Source: Acidobacteriota bacterium
Lineage (GTDB): Bacteria; Acidobacteriota; Terriglobia; Acidiferrales; UBA7541
Length of the DNA: 64,000 nucleotides
Direction of reading: 5' to 3'
Assembly: GCA_013289715.1 (NCBI GenBank)
Contig: JABCZJ010000006.1
Coordinates: 186,001 to 250,000, forward strand
Part shown: positions 33,938 through 42,921 of the stretch, one piece after another
Layout: every line of letters starts with the position of its first letter
Numbering within the stretch: the stretch's first letter is position 1
The notes under the pieces: model-generated
The model's input: the letters and a program-made list of their open reading frames with translations, nothing else
Told to the model about the DNA's origin: nothing
Databases searched by the model: none
Made by a program: the position numbers and the translations under genes

Positions 33938-36900
33938 CTAGAAGTTGAGCTTCAGCGCGAACTGAAACGTGCGCGGATCGTAGGCCGATGTTGGCTGGCC
34001 CGCGGCGCAATTCGCCGCGCCTGCGGTGGAATCGCAGACCGGGTTCACGCCGCTGACGTTGAAGTGATTCAGCATGTTGAAACCGTCGGCGATCACCTGC
34101 AGGTTTACGCGCTCCGTGATCGGGATTTCCTTGGCGATGCGCAAATCAATCTGGAAGAAACCCGGCTGATTGAAAGCGTTGCGGCCAAGATCTCCCGTAC
34201 AGCCGGTGGGCGGCACGGGAACGGTGGCGCTGGGAGGAATCACGGAACCGTCGCTGCCAAAGCAATTCGTGGGAAGGATGAACTCGGCATTGTGGATGAA
34301 AGGCGAAGTGGTCGCCGCGGGGAATCCCGCCGGAACCGAGGCGCCGGCAGGAAGTACCGACGGCCGGCCCGTGGAAGAACCGAAGTCGAGGTTCGTATCA
34401 TAACCCAGCAGGACGTTGTAAGGCCGGCCCGACGCCACTTCGATCACCGGCGAGACAGTAAAGTTCGAAAGTATTTTTTTCCACATCGCGGAATCATTCT
34501 GGCGGAAGGGCGTCTGATACACCGCGCTGGTGATCCAGCGATGCCGCTGGTCGAAGTCGGAGTTGCCGCGTTCGCCATTCGGATTGCTGTTGTCCTGCGG
34601 ATTCAACAGCGTGGAAAGGTCGGTGGAATCGTCGATCGTGTGAGAATACGTCCAGCCAGAAACCATTTCGAAACCGTGCGAAAAACGTTTCGTCACTGTC
34701 AGCGTGAAGCCGTTGTAAAGAGAATTGCCCGTGGACGTTTGCGGGTTCACATCGCTCCAGGGAACCTGTACTCCCGCGAAGCCCGTGGGAAATCCGCCCG
34801 CAGCCGCGAGCGCAAGCAAATTTGAGTAACCTCCGACCAGCCCTGCGAACGATGGATTCGGACCCGAGGGGCGGAAGAAATTAAACGCGGCAGCCGTGCC
34901 GATCGCTCCGATGGGCGTTCCGCATCCGGCCGCCGAAGAGCCGATGCCGAAGACGCCGGGCGCTTCGACCAGAACGCTGCCGCTGCCGGTATTCACGCAG
35001 CCCGGCACGCCACCGTTGGCGGGAACCTCTACCGTAAGAGGATTTGTTCCGGGCGTGATCAGCCCCGCCTCGATGGCGTGGGTAGCGTTGGAATCGAGAA
35101 TCGCCGGATTGGTGACGTTAATATTGATGGTGCGATCCAGATGGGTGCCGTGCGTGTAGTTGTAACCAGCGCTCACTTTCCAGTCGCGCGAAAGCTCACG
35201 TTCGATGGAAAGGTTCGCCTGTTGCGCCAGCGCATACTGGAAATTGCTTTGGATCGGAATTGTGTAGGGAATGCCCACCAGCGGATAGCCCAGCGCTCCC
35301 GGCACTTCGGGGTTCGGCACCGTCAAATAATTTTGATTGATAAAAAGGGAATTCGGCTGAAACGCGTTGAAGCGCTGCTGATTGGCCTGATAGCACATGT
35401 TCGGCGTGGCCGTCGAGCAGCCCATGTCTGGCACATTCAGTATTCCCTGAAAAATCGAAGCGGCGTTCAAAGAGCCATCGGGCGTGCCGCCGGGGAATTG
35501 CAGAAGCGCAGAACGCGCGCCGTCTTCCGCGGTGGCAAGAAAAGTGAGCGCCAGTGCCGGATTGTCGTAGAAAAAACCGTAGCCGGCGCGGATGACGGTC
35601 TTGCCGTCGCCAAAGGGATCCCAGGCAATTCCGATGCGAGGAGAGACGTTGTTCGAGTCAACCGGCACGCCTTCCTGGACGCCAAAGGCCTTCTCGGCAA
35701 TCGCGTTGGCAGTGGTCGCTGCGGGAAAGGTAGGCTGCCATCCGATGTCGTAGCGCACGCCGTAATTCAGCGTCAGTCGCTGATTTATTTTCCAGCTGTC
35801 CTGCGCGAAAACGCCGAGCAATTTATTGTTGAATGGGCTGTCCGACTGGCCGATGCCCTGGAAAAAAATCGTGGGAGTGCCGAAGCCGTAGGCCTGTACG
35901 GGCGTCAAGCTGGGAGCGCCCGCTGCGATCGCAACGCTGCCGAAATCATAAACGCCGCCGTAATTCAGCGTGAAGATCTGCGCGGAAGGAGACTGCAGCT
36001 GGATAAAGTTGAAGTCCACGCCGAACTTCAGCGAATGCTTTCCCTTGATCCAGGTCAGATTGTCGGTGAGCTGATAGCGTTTTTCCAGGCGATCTTCGGT
36101 CGAGAAAGGTTCGCGCCCGATGTACGCCGCGCCCGCAATGTTCACGGCGGGAGCGGAGCCGCCCGGAAGATCCGAGAAGCCGTAAAAAAGACTGCGCCGC
36201 GCAAATTGGAAGTGAACTTCGTTGAACACATTGCTGCTGATGGTCGTGGTGTGCTGTGCGATCAAAGCCCAGTCATGCGTTTGCTGCGAGGACGTACGGC
36301 TCCCGGAATTCTGTCCGAACGTCTGGTTCTGCGCGTTCACCTGGATGCCGTCCACGCTGTCCGGCGAAACCATCGCGCGCACGAAAGTGTTGTTCCGCGA
36401 ATTCCAGGTGTGATCAATACGCAGGGAGTAGATACTGCCCTTTTCGGAAATGGGGAAATTTCCGATTGTCGAAACAAGCCCGGCAAAGGACGCGGGCAGC
36501 GGCGCGCTGGTACTGGGAAATGTTGAACCTGGATAAAACGGTGTGTTGCCAAAGATAGCCGTGAACGAACTCGCCGCCGCCGCGCAAAGATAAGGAATCC
36601 CCGCAGGTCCCGCAGCCGCAACGAATGCTTGCTGCGTGGGCGTCACCAGATACGCGGGCAGCGGACACGGCCCCGCGTTCGGAGGCAGAATATGGGAATT
36701 TATGAATCCGAAGTTGTCCTGCCCGATCGCGGTGAATCCGGTTTCCTCGCGGCGCGTGAGTTCGTAGCTGAAGAAGAAAAAAGTTTTGTCCTTCTGGATG
36801 GGGCCGCCGAGCGTCAAGCCGGTCTGCACGCGCGTGTAGGATTGCTTCACCGGCGTGATGCCGCACTCAAACGTTGTGGGATTGCAAGACGCCGTCACGG

Positions 36901-37711
36901 AAAATGGATTCTGCGCCTGGATGGCGCCGTTGCGCAGAAAGCCAAAAGCATTGCCGTGAATTTCGTTCGAGCCTGATTTCGTGACGATGTTGACGACGCC
37001 GCCCATGGCGCGCCCGTATTCCGGCATATAACTGCTGCTGATCACCTGAAATTCCTGCACGCCTTCCTGCGATACCGTCGCGCGCACTCCGTTCACCGAA
37101 CTGTCCACCGCGTCCGCGCCGTCCACGGAAATTTCGTTGGAACGGCCGCGCTGGCCGCCCAGGTTCAGGCCGGTGTTGGGCGCGGCGCCGATCGAAGGCG
37201 TGTTATCGCGCGCGGCGCGCGAATCCAGGAGGGTGAAGTTGATGTAGTTCCGGCCGTTGATAGGCAGATTATCAATCTGATTTTGCGAGACTGTCATGGA
37301 AACGTCCGTCTTGCTGGTTTCCACCAGGTCCGGTGCGGCTGAAACGCTTACCGAAGCCGCTGTGGTCTTCAATTGCAGCTGCGGATTGTATTCGGCCACT
37401 TGTCCGAGCGTCAAAGTGAAGGAGGTGTCGGTCCAGATCGCAAAGCCGGGCGCGTCCACGGCGAGCGTGTAGGTTCCGGGCGGCAAGCCGACGAATTCGT
37501 ATCTGCCATTGGCGTCGCTGGAGGCGGTGCGTTCGATGCCCTTGGCCGGATTTTGCAGGGTGAGTTTCGCGTCCTGCACCGCGAGGTTCTGAGGATCCAG
37601 AACTGTGCCGGAAAGGTTCACCGTGTTCACCTGCGCGGAACTGCGTGCGGGAAGAGCCACGACCATGGCACAAAGCAGCAACATCCAAACCATAAATTTG
37701 CGCACGCTCAT
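33938..37711 (-). CDS. Oar-like TonB-dependent receptor with carboxypeptidase-regulatory domain
   Basis: A 1257-residue outer-membrane receptor. From the N-terminus: a signal peptide (~1-29, ending ARSSAQ), a carboxypeptidase-regulatory-like domain (~33-115, SGTVLDPQNLAVQDAKLTL, GRYEFVGLPPGTYTL), a plug (~130-260, NLPINGRNYINFTLLD, MPEYGRAMGGVVNIVTKSG), and a very long beta-barrel ending in Phe (ALKLNF). The ATG at 37711 has GGGAGGG upstream and directly precedes the signal peptide. The family is greatly expanded in Acidobacteriota; ligands are usually oligosaccharides, peptides or unknown. No SusD-like partner, TonB or peptidase is adjacent, so the ligand cannot be named. Confidence 0.94.
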   Translation of the reverse strand: MSVRKFMVWMLLLCAMVVALPARSSAQVNTVNLSGTVLDPQNLAVQDAKLTLQNPAKGIERTASSDANGRYEFVGLPPGTYTLAVDAPGFAIWTDTSFTLTLGQVAEYNPQLQLKTTAASVSVSAAPDLVETSKTDVSMTVSQNQIDNLPINGRNYINFTLLDSRAARDNTPSIGAAPNTGLNLGGQRGRSNEISVDGADAVDSSVNGVRATVSQEGVQEFQVISSSYMPEYGRAMGGVVNIVTKSGSNEIHGNAFGFLRNGAIQAQNPFSVTASCNPTTFECGITPVKQSYTRVQTGLTLGGPIQKDKTFFFFSYELTRREETGFTAIGQDNFGFINSHILPPNAGPCPLPAYLVTPTQQAFVAAAGPAGIPYLCAAAASSFTAIFGNTPFYPGSTFPSTSAPLPASFAGLVSTIGNFPISEKGSIYSLRIDHTWNSRNNTFVRAMVSPDSVDGIQVNAQNQTFGQNSGSRTSSQQTHDWALIAQHTTTISSNVFNEVHFQFARRSLFYGFSDLPGGSAPAVNIAGAAYIGREPFSTEDRLEKRYQLTDNLTWIKGKHSLKFGVDFNFIQLQSPSAQIFTLNYGGVYDFGSVAIAAGAPSLTPVQAYGFGTPTIFFQGIGQSDSPFNNKLLGVFAQDSWKINQRLTLNYGVRYDIGWQPTFPAATTANAIAEKAFGVQEGVPVDSNNVSPRIGIAWDPFGDGKTVIRAGYGFFYDNPALALTFLATAEDGARSALLQFPGGTPDGSLNAASIFQGILNVPDMGCSTATPNMCYQANQQRFNAFQPNSLFINQNYLTVPNPEVPGALGYPLVGIPYTIPIQSNFQYALAQQANLSIERELSRDWKVSAGYNYTHGTHLDRTININVTNPAILDSNATHAIEAGLITPGTNPLTVEVPANGGVPGCVNTGSGSVLVEAPGVFGIGSSAAGCGTPIGAIGTAAAFNFFRPSGPNPSFAGLVGGYSNLLALAAAGGFPTGFAGVQVPWSDVNPQTSTGNSLYNGFTLTVTKRFSHGFEMVSGWTYSHTIDDSTDLSTLLNPQDNSNPNGERGNSDFDQRHRWITSAVYQTPFRQNDSAMWKKILSNFTVSPVIEVASGRPYNVLLGYDTNLDFGSSTGRPSVLPAGASVPAGFPAATTSPFIHNAEFILPTNCFGSDGSVIPPSATVPVPPTGCTGDLGRNAFNQPGFFQIDLRIAKEIPITERVNLQVIADGFNMLNHFNVSGVNPVCDSTAGAANCAAGQPTSAYDPRTFQFALKLNF

Positions 37712-37887
37712 CGTCACCCTCCCCAGGAAACCCGAAGCTTTTGCCGGGCATTCAGCCGCGTCTGCACGAAAAAAGAATGTGGATCCGCTCCGGACCCCGC
37801 GGAGCAGTAAACCGACCGAGGAGCGACCTTTACGCTCACGTATCATTCTTTGCAACAGGAAACTCTAATCCGTTCGATAGGAATTGC

Positions 37888-37906
37888 CCACGCAATTAGC
37901 GCGTGG
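37888..37906 (-). terminator. Hairpin downstream of the radical SAM gene
   Basis: Perfect 6-bp stem CCACGC/GCGTGG with a 7-base loop, 64 bases beyond the stop of the minus-strand radical SAM gene and before the TonB receptor gene. No strong T-run. Confidence 0.28.
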
Positions 37907-37970
37907 CGCTGCGAAAGAGAAACGGGGGAGCGACGGCTGGATTTTCAGGAATTGCGGACGCGCGGCAAAA

Positions 37971-39020
37971 TTACGACGGGCGATTGGATGGGCCCGTGAG
38001 CTGCACCAGGTTTTCCGCTGCGGTCATGGGAGGCGTGGCGCCGGGTGCAAAGGTTTGCGGAGCGCGCCAGAAATCCATCGCCGAGGTTTGATGCACGCAG
38101 GAGACAGTGCAACGCGGGGCGCAGCCTTTCTTGGTGAGGAATTCGCGATGACGCTGCTCGTCGGTGTACTGCGCCAGTGGAACGCCCGGATAACCCCGTT
38201 GCTGCGAGCAATAGTGCACCAGGCCGTCCTCGCAAATGTACAGATAGCGGGATCCCGCGCGACAGCGCCAGTTGTTCTCCAGACCCTTGGCGATATTGTG
38301 CTGGAATTGATTGATGCGCGTGAAGGACTGCTTGCCGAGCGACATGATCTCTTCGAAGATTTCCTGCTCGCGCGGGCCGAGCGGCTGCAGTTGGCCGTTA
38401 TGATCGTGCAGAATCCCGACGGTGGAAGTGAAGCCCAGCGCGACGGCGCGGTGCGCCACGGTCAAAGCATCCTCGGAATTTGCGACCCCTCCGCCAAGCA
38501 CGGAATTAATGTTGATCTGAAATTCGGCGTGCTCCGCGAGCAACTTCAGTTTTTGGTCGAGGACCTTCAGGCTCTTCATGGAAACGTCGTCGGGGTTCAC
38601 ATTGTCGATGCTGATCTGTAGATACTCCAGCCCGGCGCGATTCAGCGCCTGGATGCGATCGGCGACAAGCAGATAGCCGTTGGTGATCAGCCCGGCCATG
38701 ATGCCGTTCTTGCGGATGCGCGCGATGATCGCGTCCAGCTCGGGATGCAGCAATGGTTCGCCGCCGCTGATCGTAATGACGGAGGTGCCCATCTCGCCCA
38801 GGCGATCAATGCGCTGGAACATTTCTTCCAGCGGCACGGGCTTCGAGAAATCGTCAAACTCGTTGCAGTAGGTGCAGGCGAGATTGCAGCGCCGTATCGG
38901 AATGATGTGCACCAGCACGGGATGGCGCGTGGAGACGAGGCCCTTTGCGAGCATGCGCAACTCGCGCAGTTTGCGGTGCGCCGCGAGCAGCTTTTTGCGA
39001 ATTTTGGTGCGTGTTGTCAC
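37971..39020 (-). CDS. Radical SAM protein with SPASM-like C-terminus
   Basis: A 349-residue S-adenosylmethionine radical enzyme. The cluster motif is C45-x3-C49-x2-C52 ([10 protein letters not shown]), followed by [13 protein letters not shown] (SAM-binding GGE) and TNGYLL. The C-terminal ~100 residues have at least six more Cys ([30 protein letters not shown]), like SPASM/twitch domains that bind extra Fe-S clusters in peptide- or protein-modifying enzymes. The start is a GTG at 39020; an internal ATG at 38954 is possible. No precursor peptide gene was found next to it, so the substrate is unknown. Confidence 0.87.
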   Translation of the reverse strand: MTTRTKIRKKLLAAHRKLRELRMLAKGLVSTRHPVLVHIIPIRRCNLACTYCNEFDDFSKPVPLEEMFQRIDRLGEMGTSVITISGGEPLLHPELDAIIARIRKNGIMAGLITNGYLLVADRIQALNRAGLEYLQISIDNVNPDDVSMKSLKVLDQKLKLLAEHAEFQININSVLGGGVANSEDALTVAHRAVALGFTSTVGILHDHNGQLQPLGPREQEIFEEIMSLGKQSFTRINQFQHNIAKGLENNWRCRAGSRYLYICEDGLVHYCSQQRGYPGVPLAQYTDEQRHREFLTKKGCAPRCTVSCVHQTSAMDFWRAPQTFAPGATPPMTAAENLVQLTGPSNRPS

Positions 39021-39159
39021 GGGTGCTGGAGATCAGGCTGCCGTCAAGCTCGAGCGCCTGATTTCGCCTGAATTATTATGCCATATTCGCGGCGGCGGTC
39101 CCCGGCAGATCGGCTGCGCGTGCTGAAATTGCGCTGCGCAGCGGCCCCCGTGCTCGAGG

Positions 39160-40131
39160 TCAGTCCGACCAGCCCTGCGGGACGCGATCCCAGCGATGCG
39201 CTTTCAGCCTTTGCAGCAGAGCCTTAGCGAGCGGCCCTGCATCGCTTACGGCGATGTTCTCTTTCACGTGCGCGAGCTTTCTCATTCCGATGATCGTGGT
39301 GCCGACGTCAGGACGGGAGAGAATAAAACGCAGCGACATCTCCGGCAGAGTCATGCCAGCGGGCACAATTTTCTTCAATTCGTCAACACGCGCCAGAGTT
39401 TTCGTGAGGTTTGCCGGGCCAAAATATTTCGCGCGCCAGTCGTTCGCTGGGAACTTCGTCTCGCGCGTCATTTTTCCGCCCAGGCTTCCTTCGTCGAGTG
39501 GAACGCGCGCGATCACGCCGACATTCAATTCGCGACAAACTGGAAAGAGCTTGTCCTCCGGCGATTGGTCGAAAATGTTGTAGATCACTTGCACCGTATC
39601 CACCAGGCCGGTGCGCAGCGCCGCGATTCCATTTTCGGGCTGCCAGCGATTCAGGCTCAGGCCGAAGAAGCGAATCAGCTTGTCGCTTTTCAGTTTCTCG
39701 ACGGTTTCGCGAAATTCCGGCTCCTCGGCCCAGCTGTCGTCCCAAACGTGGAACTGCAGGATGTCTATCGATTCCGTGCCGAGTTTTCCCAGGATTTTCC
39801 GGGCGTAACTCACCACATGCGCTGCGGGAAAGACGTCGCGATATTTGTATTCCGGCGTGGCGGGCCAGCGGCCATTCAGCGGCGGGATTTTCGAGGCGGC
39901 ATAGAGGCGTTTGCCGTTGTTGCTTGCTAGTATTTTACCGAGCAGGCCGTCGCTCTTGCCTTCTCCGTAGGCCCAAGCGGTATCGAAGAAATTGCAGCCC
40001 TGGTCAATCGCCCGTTGCATGGCCTGCAGCGATTCCTGATCTTCGGAACCGCTCCAGCCGCTCATGCCCCACAGTCCATGGGCGATGTCGCTCACATCGA
40101 AACCGGTGCGCCCCAGTTTGCGATATTTCAT
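39160..40131 (-). CDS. Aldo/keto reductase
   Basis: NADPH-dependent reductase of aldehydes or ketones, 323 residues, TIM barrel. The catalytic tetrad is complete: D50 and Y55 (FFDTAWAYGEGKSD), K81 (YAASKIPP) and H128 (DILQFHVWDD). The N-terminus MKYRKLGRTGFDVSDIAHGLWGM is typical of the YccK/IolS-like subgroup. The ATG at 40131 has GGAGATC upstream. It is followed at 139 bases by no clear partner; the substrate cannot be told. Confidence 0.93.
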   Translation of the reverse strand: MKYRKLGRTGFDVSDIAHGLWGMSGWSGSEDQESLQAMQRAIDQGCNFFDTAWAYGEGKSDGLLGKILASNNGKRLYAASKIPPLNGRWPATPEYKYRDVFPAAHVVSYARKILGKLGTESIDILQFHVWDDSWAEEPEFRETVEKLKSDKLIRFFGLSLNRWQPENGIAALRTGLVDTVQVIYNIFDQSPEDKLFPVCRELNVGVIARVPLDEGSLGGKMTRETKFPANDWRAKYFGPANLTKTLARVDELKKIVPAGMTLPEMSLRFILSRPDVGTTIIGMRKLAHVKENIAVSDAGPLAKALLQRLKAHRWDRVPQGWSD

Positions 40132-40172
40132 TTGATCTCCTCGTGATTGTTATACAACGAATCGCGGCGTCG

Positions 40173-41573
40173 CTACGGCTTCGCTGAAGATTGGAACGAT
40201 TCCGGAGGATCGAGCGAGCACTGCTTCCAGAAAACGGTTTCGGCTATCGCGCCGTCCGCAAGCTGCTGCAGGCTGGAGATCGTGGCCGCGATTTGTCCGC
40301 CGTCGGCTGAATCGAATACGATCACCACGCCATCCACGGCAGCCGACGAAGATTTCAGTTCGCGATACGTTTTTTCGAAGAGCGCTCTGGCAAACGTGAG
40401 TTTTTCCCGGGCGGTGGAAGTGGCCGCAGGCAAAGCCGGCTCGATCCAGATCACACGAACTTTCTTGCTGGCCAGCGGTGGCCACTTGCCGCCGAAAGTG
40501 GTGGTCTCATCCTTGCTGATGTTGAAAAGCGTCGCGGCGGCGGGTGCCGGGTCGGCGCTCTCAGCGCCGCTGTCCTTGAATTCCGCAGGCAGATCCAGCT
40601 GCGCGCGGCGAATCCAGCCGCGAGAGGAGCCGGAGATCTGCACGTGCACCCAGGCGCCCTCCAGTTCGAGCACCTGGAACTCGTCTTCGACATCGGCGGA
40701 AAATAGCACCGTAGCGCCTTCAGCGGGTTTGGAGAAGATGTGCGTGCCAGCCTTCTTCACGGTTGCCAGGTCAGCCGGACGCACCTGATTGTGAAGAATG
40801 TCTTCAAAATTCTTAATATCGGCTGAAAGTTCCTGCCCCCGCTTTTCCACCGCTGCCCGCTGCAGCTTCAATGTCTCGAGGTCGGGACCCGATGGCGGCG
40901 GGGGCGCGGCAGCTTCCGCCGGGGCGCGCGGGGCACTCGAAAAATCTCCTGCTACGCCGCTCTTGTTTGACGACGATTCACCCAGATCCGAAGCAGCGGG
41001 ATCGAGCCTGGTCTGCGGCCGCAAGCCTCCGCTACTGACTGGGGGCGAAGAAGGCGAGCTGGGTTTAGCCGCCGGTGTAGCAGCGGGCGACCCGGCTGGC
41101 TTCGGGACGGAATTGGGGCCCAAAGCGTCCTGAATCTGGTCCAGGAAATCGTTCTCGATGTGACCATTCGAGACGAGCACGTGGTATCCGGAGCGCCCGG
41201 GCGTGGGATCGTTGTACCAAGCCGTGATTTTGGCGGTGGCGCGGATGGTGGCGCCGCCCGAAGGTGTGGCGACAACCTGAAATGTGCACTCGTAGTAGCC
41301 GCGTTCGAAGTGGTCGATCGGCAGGTCGCTCGCCTGGACGAAGCCGTCAACCGTGGGCAGGCGTCCGCTGGAACTGGGGCGAAGATTGCGCACTACGCGC
41401 TCAACGTCTGCAACAGGGCTCAGGAATGTGCGTTCGTAGGGAAGTGCAGGAACCGCCTGCGCAGAGATGTGCGCAGCTAGGAATGCCAATGCCAGCAGCA
41501 GAGTTCCAAAATGGAACGTGGGCCGAAAGGTTTTCTTCACGGTAGGGGTTCCACCTGGTCGTGCCGAAGCCAT
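40173..41573 (-). CDS. Secreted SH3-domain protein of unknown function (second of a pair)
   Basis: A 466-residue exported protein. Signal segment ~20-40 (FGTLLLALAFLAAHISAQA), an N-terminal beta-rich domain (~45-145), a long Pro/Ser/Ala linker, a short coiled coil (~245-270), a bacterial SH3-like domain (~278-325: AGTHIFSKPAEGATVLFSADVE-type strands ending GSSRGWIRRAQLDL), and a C-terminal domain (~370-466) with VRVIWIEPALP. The ATG at 41573 overlaps the upstream gene; a GTG at 41540 would overlap its stop by four bases (GTGA) and is an equally good start. Paired with the next SH3 protein in one transcript. Function unknown. Confidence 0.68.
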   Translation of the reverse strand: MASARPGGTPTVKKTFRPTFHFGTLLLALAFLAAHISAQAVPALPYERTFLSPVADVERVVRNLRPSSSGRLPTVDGFVQASDLPIDHFERGYYECTFQVVATPSGGATIRATAKITAWYNDPTPGRSGYHVLVSNGHIENDFLDQIQDALGPNSVPKPAGSPAATPAAKPSSPSSPPVSSGGLRPQTRLDPAASDLGESSSNKSGVAGDFSSAPRAPAEAAAPPPPSGPDLETLKLQRAAVEKRGQELSADIKNFEDILHNQVRPADLATVKKAGTHIFSKPAEGATVLFSADVEDEFQVLELEGAWVHVQISGSSRGWIRRAQLDLPAEFKDSGAESADPAPAAATLFNISKDETTTFGGKWPPLASKKVRVIWIEPALPAATSTAREKLTFARALFEKTYRELKSSSAAVDGVVIVFDSADGGQIAATISSLQQLADGAIAETVFWKQCSLDPPESFQSSAKP

Positions 41574-42475
41574 CCGCGATGTCCGTCCACGGTTTCCACT
41601 CCGTACCAGTAGGGCGTGATGATCTCGATGAGTACGTCTGAATTTGCGGGCACCGACTGCAGCGTCGCGGCATGCTGGAAGGGAGCTGATTTCAGATTCG
41701 CCTGGGTTTTTACGCGCAATTCAGCTTGGTGCTGCAGCTCGTGCAGCCGCAGTTCCAGGCTCTGTACGGAGTTTTCTGCGTCTTTCAGCTTTGCCGCTTC
41801 CGCGTCGCGCTCTTTCACGTTGGATTGCGCCGCCAGTTGCAGCTCCCGGCGCTGCACCAAGTCCGCGGTCTGCCGTTCCTCACGCTGGATGCGCACGATA
41901 TGGCTTTGAATCTCCGCGAATTCGCTGGTTTCCACGGTAGTGTCTGAGGGATGGACTCTTTTCGAGCCGTCCTCGACGAATATGGCGTCAATTTGCAGAT
42001 GGGTGCGATTGGGTGCCACGCCGAGAACGATGTAGCGCACAGAGATGGTTCCGATGTCTGTGCTGTTCTTGAAATGCAGCGGCGAGAGCGCCTTCGTGCG
42101 CACCTTATAGAATGCGTGGCCCGGGCCCGTCCACGGTCCATAATATGCAGAGCCCGTAGCAGCCTCTGCTTCGGTCAATTCGTCTTCCCGGGAATAGACC
42201 TGCGTGCCGTGCAGGATCGTGTCTTGCGTCACGATTTCCACCGCCTTCAGCACGTCGGCTTCGGAAGCTTTCAGGTCAATCGCAAAGCCCTCCGGCACAT
42301 CTGCTGTTTTCTGGCCAGACCTAGATGGCGCAGCAGGGAACGCCTTCGCGGGCGCGCCGGGAACTCCCGCGAGCGCAAAGAACGCAAAACCGCAGCAGAA
42401 TAGCGCGTAAGTTCGTCGAATGCAGCCACCCAGCGCCCGCCGGCGAACCGGGTCTTCCCCGGAGAGGTCCCACAT
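41537..42475 (-). CDS. Secreted SH3-domain protein of unknown function (first of a pair)
   Basis: A 312-residue exported protein from the ATG at 42475 (a GTG at 42514 is also in frame). Signal segment ~22-43 (YALFCCGFAFFALAGVPG), an N-terminal domain rich in strands (~60-170, IDLKASEADVLKAVEIV, YYGPWTGPGHAFYKVR), a coiled coil (~178-250) and a C-terminal SH3-like domain (~262-312) ending RGWLRHDQVEPLP. The two proteins of the pair share the coiled-coil plus SH3 plan, suggesting an old duplication. SH3-like domains of this kind often bind cell-wall peptides (family knowledge). Confidence 0.68.
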   Translation of the reverse strand: MWDLSGEDPVRRRALGGCIRRTYALFCCGFAFFALAGVPGAPAKAFPAAPSRSGQKTADVPEGFAIDLKASEADVLKAVEIVTQDTILHGTQVYSREDELTEAEAATGSAYYGPWTGPGHAFYKVRTKALSPLHFKNSTDIGTISVRYIVLGVAPNRTHLQIDAIFVEDGSKRVHPSDTTVETSEFAEIQSHIVRIQREERQTADLVQRRELQLAAQSNVKERDAEAAKLKDAENSVQSLELRLHELQHQAELRVKTQANLKSAPFQHAATLQSVPANSDVLIEIITPYWYGVETVDGHRGWLRHDQVEPLP

Positions 42476-42921
42476 CCGTGCCACCTTGACGCTGCGCTGG
42501 AGCCTACAATTCACCCATTTCCTCCGCTACCCCACCCGTATCCGCAGCGAGCATGACACCTCCGCCGGTGCCCGATCATCCAACTGTCGGCCGGAGTGGG
42601 ACCGAGCAGCGTGCCGGAAGACTGAACCGGGCAGAGAGCAAAATACACTAAAAGGGAGGCGGAGAACAAATTGTTAAGTTTTGTTAATTTTTATCTTGCA
42701 TTCTTAATCCGCGCGGAGTAATTTCCTGGGCGTTTGGAGTGTTTGCGGCGTTAAGGCGATCGCCACGAAGCGAGAACCATGTTCTTCAAATGCGCGCATA
42801 CAACGATCAACTCAGTCTTCCTTTCACCAGCTGGCCTGCCGCGCGAGTCGTTCCCACTGCCGTACGCAGCACATTTGCCAGTCACATCGAAGCTATCCCG
42901 CCAACCGCAACAGGAGGGTGT
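42476..42921. other. Intergenic region upstream of the respiratory cluster
   Basis: About 446 bases between the divergent SH3 gene and the porin-like cytochrome. A clearly AT-rich island at 42668-42710 contains TTGTTA twice (42671 and 42681) and TTAAT at 42704, a plausible promoter zone for the plus-strand cluster in an otherwise GC-rich sequence. An in-frame extension of the cytochrome to 42739 exists but has no protein-like character. Confidence 0.45.

Noticed and set aside
35078..36526. 482-codon plus-strand ORF opposite the TonB receptor
   Set aside because: The receptor frame is confirmed by signal peptide, plug and C-terminal Phe; the antisense frame is Arg/Gly-rich shadow.
42739..42921. 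Longer start of the porin-like cytochrome
   Set aside because: The ATG at 42922 has AGGAGGG at ideal distance and begins just before the signal peptide; the added part is not protein-like.
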